Notes under the pieces: generated by a model
Databases searched by the model: none
What the model saw: only the letters and a program-made list of their open reading frames with translations
Told to the model about the DNA's origin: nothing
Position numbers and translations under genes: made by a program
Shown: positions 22,766-24,912 of the stretch, piece by piece
How the letters are laid out: the number at the start of each line of letters is the position of its first letter
How positions within the stretch are numbered: the first letter of the stretch is position 1
NCBI GenBank assembly: GCA_024364805.1
Contig: CM044496.1
Coordinates: forward strand, 93,146,751-93,171,662
DNA from: Euprymna scolopes
Taxonomy: Eukaryota > Mollusca > Cephalopoda > Sepiida > Sepiolidae
Length of the DNA: 24,912 nt
Reading direction: 5' to 3'

Positions 22766-22910
22766 CAAAAATTACAGTAAGCTAATTAGAAAAAAAAACG
22801 TGTATGAAATTTTAAATCCGTGTTCTCTTCGCTGGCAACCACTGCACTTTTATCCTCTCGCTTTTGTTCTTTTAATCCATTGATATGCAAATTAATGGAC
22901 ATAAAACTAC
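22766..22910 (+). repeat. Dispersed direct repeat, copy 1
   Basis: CTCTTCGCTGGCAACCAC at 22,825, then TCCTCTCGCTTTTG and ATATGCAAATTAATGGACAT. The same series recurs 785 bp downstream with moderate divergence. Confidence 0.75.
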
Positions 22911-23149
22911 ACACTCACATGATCCACAAATATCACTTCACATAAACCCGTTCTAACAGATGTACTCACATTTCCACGCACGTTTAATCCTGACAACACT
23001 GACAGATATAAATCCAGATTTGATTACACTTAAACACAGCTAACCCTCACAGTTTACAACAGCTTGAAAAATATCGAAAGAGAACTAGACGGCTCGGCAC
23101 AGTTAACCCCTACTATACAACGTTTGGCTATGAATTTTGACTTAATCCT

Positions 23150-23400
23150 ATCGCACGTCAGTTCGACTCTAATCGTATTTATATATCTCCATTTCACGTC
23201 GACGACAATTTTTAACAAAAGTTGCACCCATATCATATTTTAATCGTTCCATTTCACGGCGACGACACTTTTTATAAAGATGGCCCCAAATTCTCTTTTA
23301 ATCACTCCATTTCACGTGGATGCAATTCTAATACAGTTCGATCGAAATCATATTTAAATCTTCAATTTTCACGAGAATTACAATTACAAAGTGTAACTTT
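23150..23400 (+). repeat. Degenerate ~60-bp tandem repeat, about four copies
   Basis: CCATTTCACG occurs at 23,189, 23,249 and 23,307, and CAATTTTCACG at 23,363, so the spacing is 60, 58 and 56 bp. Before each is a T-rich ATC/ATATTTTAATC word; after the first two comes CGACGACA. Divergence rises towards the right end. No coding role is supported. Confidence 0.82.
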
Positions 23401-23540
23401 CAAATGAACAATTAAACTTTACTGGACGGCGCTATGTCTCAAAAATACGACACATAGTAATGTATTCTCTCAATTTAATGACGACGAAATATTCTAAAGT
23501 CAGACTCTCGTCTCGGCTGCATCAACTTTAAATTTCTAGT

Positions 23541-23712
23541 CAAAATATATTGTAATCTGATTAAAAAATAATTGTAATCATGCGTACCATAATTTACATT
23601 TGTTTTGTTGTCTTCGCTGTCAACCACCAAACTCATATTCTCTCACGTTCGGTCTTTCAATAACTTCTTTTAACGAAGTTAATTCATTTATATGAAAATT
23701 AATGAATATCAC
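23541..23712 (+). repeat. Dispersed direct repeat, copy 2
   Basis: GTCTTCGCTGTCAACCACC at 23,610, then TTCTCTCACGTTCGG and ATATGAAAATTAATGAATAT match copy 1 at 22,766-22,910 in order and spacing, with an insertion of about 20 bases containing TTTTAACGAAGTTAA. The two copies flank the 60-bp tandem repeat. Confidence 0.75.
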
Positions 23713-23875
23713 GCTATAGTTACATATCTTAAAACAACTTTTGCTGTGTTAGACTTATAATCTTTCTTTTTATATTACTTCTTTTGTGCTGCTGTTTAAC
23801 TTCAGAGTAAAGCAAATGTATATAAATCGATATGACATTGTAGCTGATCTCACATTTATATAACTACTTTTGGTG
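23713..23875. other. AT-rich spacer
   Basis: No recognised content. Confidence 0.5.
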
Positions 23876-23918
23876 ATATATATATATATATATATATATA
23901 CGAATATATATATATATT
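23876..23918. repeat. Interrupted (TA)n microsatellite
   Basis: Two TA runs separated by CGA. Confidence 0.95.
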
Positions 23919-23954
23919 AATTAGAATATAATAAAATATATTAAATAAGTTTTT

Positions 23955-24088
23955 TTACAAAGTGTTCAAGGGTAAAAAAGCGGCCAAGACTAAAGACAAT
24001 CCACTTAATTTGTGTCTCATTTTTGAAAAGTAAATATGTTTTTAACTCTTCTTAAAGTGGTTTCAACATGTTTTATTAATTCTTTGTT

Positions 24089-24090
<2 letters not shown>
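23955..24090 (+). mobile_element. Retroelement tail, probably Penelope-like, copy 2
   Basis: Homologous, in opposite orientation, to 21,263-21,440. It shares GCGG, GACAATCCACTTA, the identical 19-base word TAAATATGTTTTTAACTCT (24,031-24,049), CTTAAAGT and TTTGTTC directly before (TA)n. The CTGATGA and CGAAAC words seen in copy 1 have decayed here (CAAAGTGTTC and GGTAAAAAAGCGG stand in their place). Confidence 0.6.

Positions 24091-24168
<78 letters not shown>
24091..24168. repeat. (TA)n microsatellite, longest in the window
   Basis: Thirty-nine uninterrupted TA units at the end of the element tail. Confidence 0.97.
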
Positions 24169-24169
<1 letters not shown>

Positions 24170-24249
24170 GGTATAGGACGTTAAAATTGTCGCCCTAAAA
24201 AGACGACATAATTCTATTTCTGTCTGATAAAAAGCGATTTATTGGTTGC

Positions 24250-24849
24250 AAAAACTCTACTAATTGGCCAGTTGGGTTCAAATCTTAACAGTGATAGAAG
24301 CCTTCTATCATGTCTGAAAGAGACACAAGGTAAGAGAACAATACTATTTCCAGCACTTTCAAAATGCATCTCTTGATTGCCAAGAATGGCAGGGACGTGT
24401 CCAGGATGATTTAAACAAAGTTTCCAGTAACGGTTATAGTTTTTGGTGTTGTTTCTAGTGAAGGTCACATTATGCCTCCTCACATCATCAAAGTCGGCTT
24501 TAAAGTCAACAACAAAGTGTATATGGATATGCTGAAGAGTGTACTGATCCCCTAGTATAATTATAAGACCGATGACAGACACTGGATGTGGCAGCAGAAC
24601 TCGGCGCAGGTCCACAAGTTCAAAGAGATCCAGGCTTGGCTTCAGAAGGAGTGCTACGACTTTGTACGATTCTCTCAATCCCCCCCTGTTCCCCCGAGTG
24701 AACCCGTTGGTGTACTTCGTTTTGTCATACGTCGAAAACTAACCTCCCCCAACACCATCAAGTATTCGTATAACTCCCGCCAGTGCTTTTAGAAAAAGAA
24801 GTATCCTGATCCGGACGCGATCGAGGATGATGGTACCTCTACCACATAG
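24250..24849 (+). pseudogene. Mariner-type transposase pseudogene, C-terminal two thirds
   Basis: Family: DDE/D transposase with three catalytic Asp residues. Plus-strand translations match a lineage I recall from mollusc genomes, in order: LLIGQLGSN (RRGQL-type linker); SDRSLLSCLKETQG; DVSRM then TKFPVTVIVFGVVSSEGH and IMPPHIIKVGFKVNNKVYM (24,430-24,530); WMWQQNSAQVHKFKEIQAWL from 24,583 (family FQQDSAPAH); QKECYDFVRFSQSPP; NPLVYFVLSYVEN (family NPLDYFVWSYVEN); a short LPPVLLEK-like end. The second catalytic Asp is Asn (QQN) and the third is Val (NPLVY). Internal stops and frame changes, one at a C-run near 24,690, confirm decay. The open frame 24,586-24,792 covers part of it. The 154-codon minus-strand frame 24,214-24,678 is antisense. 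Confidence 0.87.
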
Positions 24850-24876
24850 TTATGTTACCTGAATTGATTTTTTTTA

Positions 24877-24882
24877 AATAAA
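24877..24882 (+). terminator. Polyadenylation signal of the mariner relic
   Basis: AATAAA 28 bases after the terminal stop, in the place where mariner 3' regions usually carry one. Confidence 0.5.
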
Positions 24883-24912
24883 AGTTTTAACACAAAGCGG
24901 TAGTATTGTTTT

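Larger units (their letters stand above)
24240..24912 (+). mobile_element. 5'-truncated second mariner-type element
   Basis: Transposase-derived sequence covers the linker and catalytic domain and runs to its stop at 24,847-24,849, then an AT-rich 3' untranslated part with AATAAA at 24,877-24,882. The N-terminal DNA-binding region and the 5' repeat are absent; the stretch 24,169-24,240 beside (TA)n is unassigned. The window ends before any 3' terminal repeat. This lineage differs from the mariner at 16,408. Confidence 0.85.

Noticed and set aside
19148-24168. (TA)n runs as replication origin or promoter elements
   Set aside because: They are long simple repeats bordering element tails or satellite, with no associated gene or motif to support a regulatory role.
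24214-24678. 154-codon minus-strand open frame
   Set aside because: It is antisense to the second mariner relic, where plus-strand translation matches transposase motifs throughout.

Overview
The window holds no intact gene. It is AT-rich, eukaryotic, non-coding DNA built from satellite repeats and the remains of transposable elements. Two mariner transposase relics, a Penelope-like retroelement relic, many long (TA)n runs and a very AT-rich background fit an animal genome. The second mariner resembles transposases I associate with cephalopods such as Octopus. That organism call is recall-based inference, not proof.

Layout. (1) 1-6,440: satellite type A, degenerate 17-18 bp monomers near ATATGCCATCCAATGAAA in one orientation. 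A 163-bp MITE-like foldback element with TA on both sides sits at 2,859-3,021, and there are local higher-order blocks (71/72 bp at about 1,920-2,165; exact 34 bp, 8 copies, at 4,662-4,935). (2) 6,440-16,407: satellite type B, a 34-35 bp dimer of two diverged 17-mers, AATATGCAATACAAATT plus ACTATTTCATCCAATAA. It contains internal duplications of 72 bp, 179 bp and several hundred bp, with copies 0.6, 2.0-2.2 and 3.06 kb apart. (3) 16,408-17,220: a minus-strand mariner of the SETMAR/Hsmar1 kind, with a recognisable 5' terminal inverted repeat and TA, cut off inside the catalytic domain exactly at the A/B boundary. (4) 17,221-19,400: satellite A again, with a short inverted patch, a scrap matching the neighbouring mariner, and a (TA)n run.

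(5) 19,400-20,095: AAT and GAA microsatellites run into the C-terminal half of a Penelope-like element (linker motif, Cys motif, GIY-YIG endonuclease) on the plus strand. (6) 20,096-24,170: AT-rich unique or low-copy DNA with four (TA)n runs. Three of them border element tails. One tail (minus strand, 21,263-21,440) carries a degenerate hammerhead-like core, as Penelope-like elements often do, and a second copy in the opposite orientation lies at 23,955-24,090. A degenerate ~60-bp tandem repeat (23,150-23,400) sits between two copies of a ~145-170 bp repeat set 785 bp apart. (7) 24,240-24,912: a plus-strand relic of a second mariner lineage, running to its stop and AATAAA; the window ends before any 3' terminal repeat.

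Nothing here works together as a pathway. The story is structural: an old short-monomer satellite, local homogenisation and dimerisation, and transposon insertions that mark its boundaries. The longer open frames over the satellite are by-products of the 18-bp period and are not called as genes.
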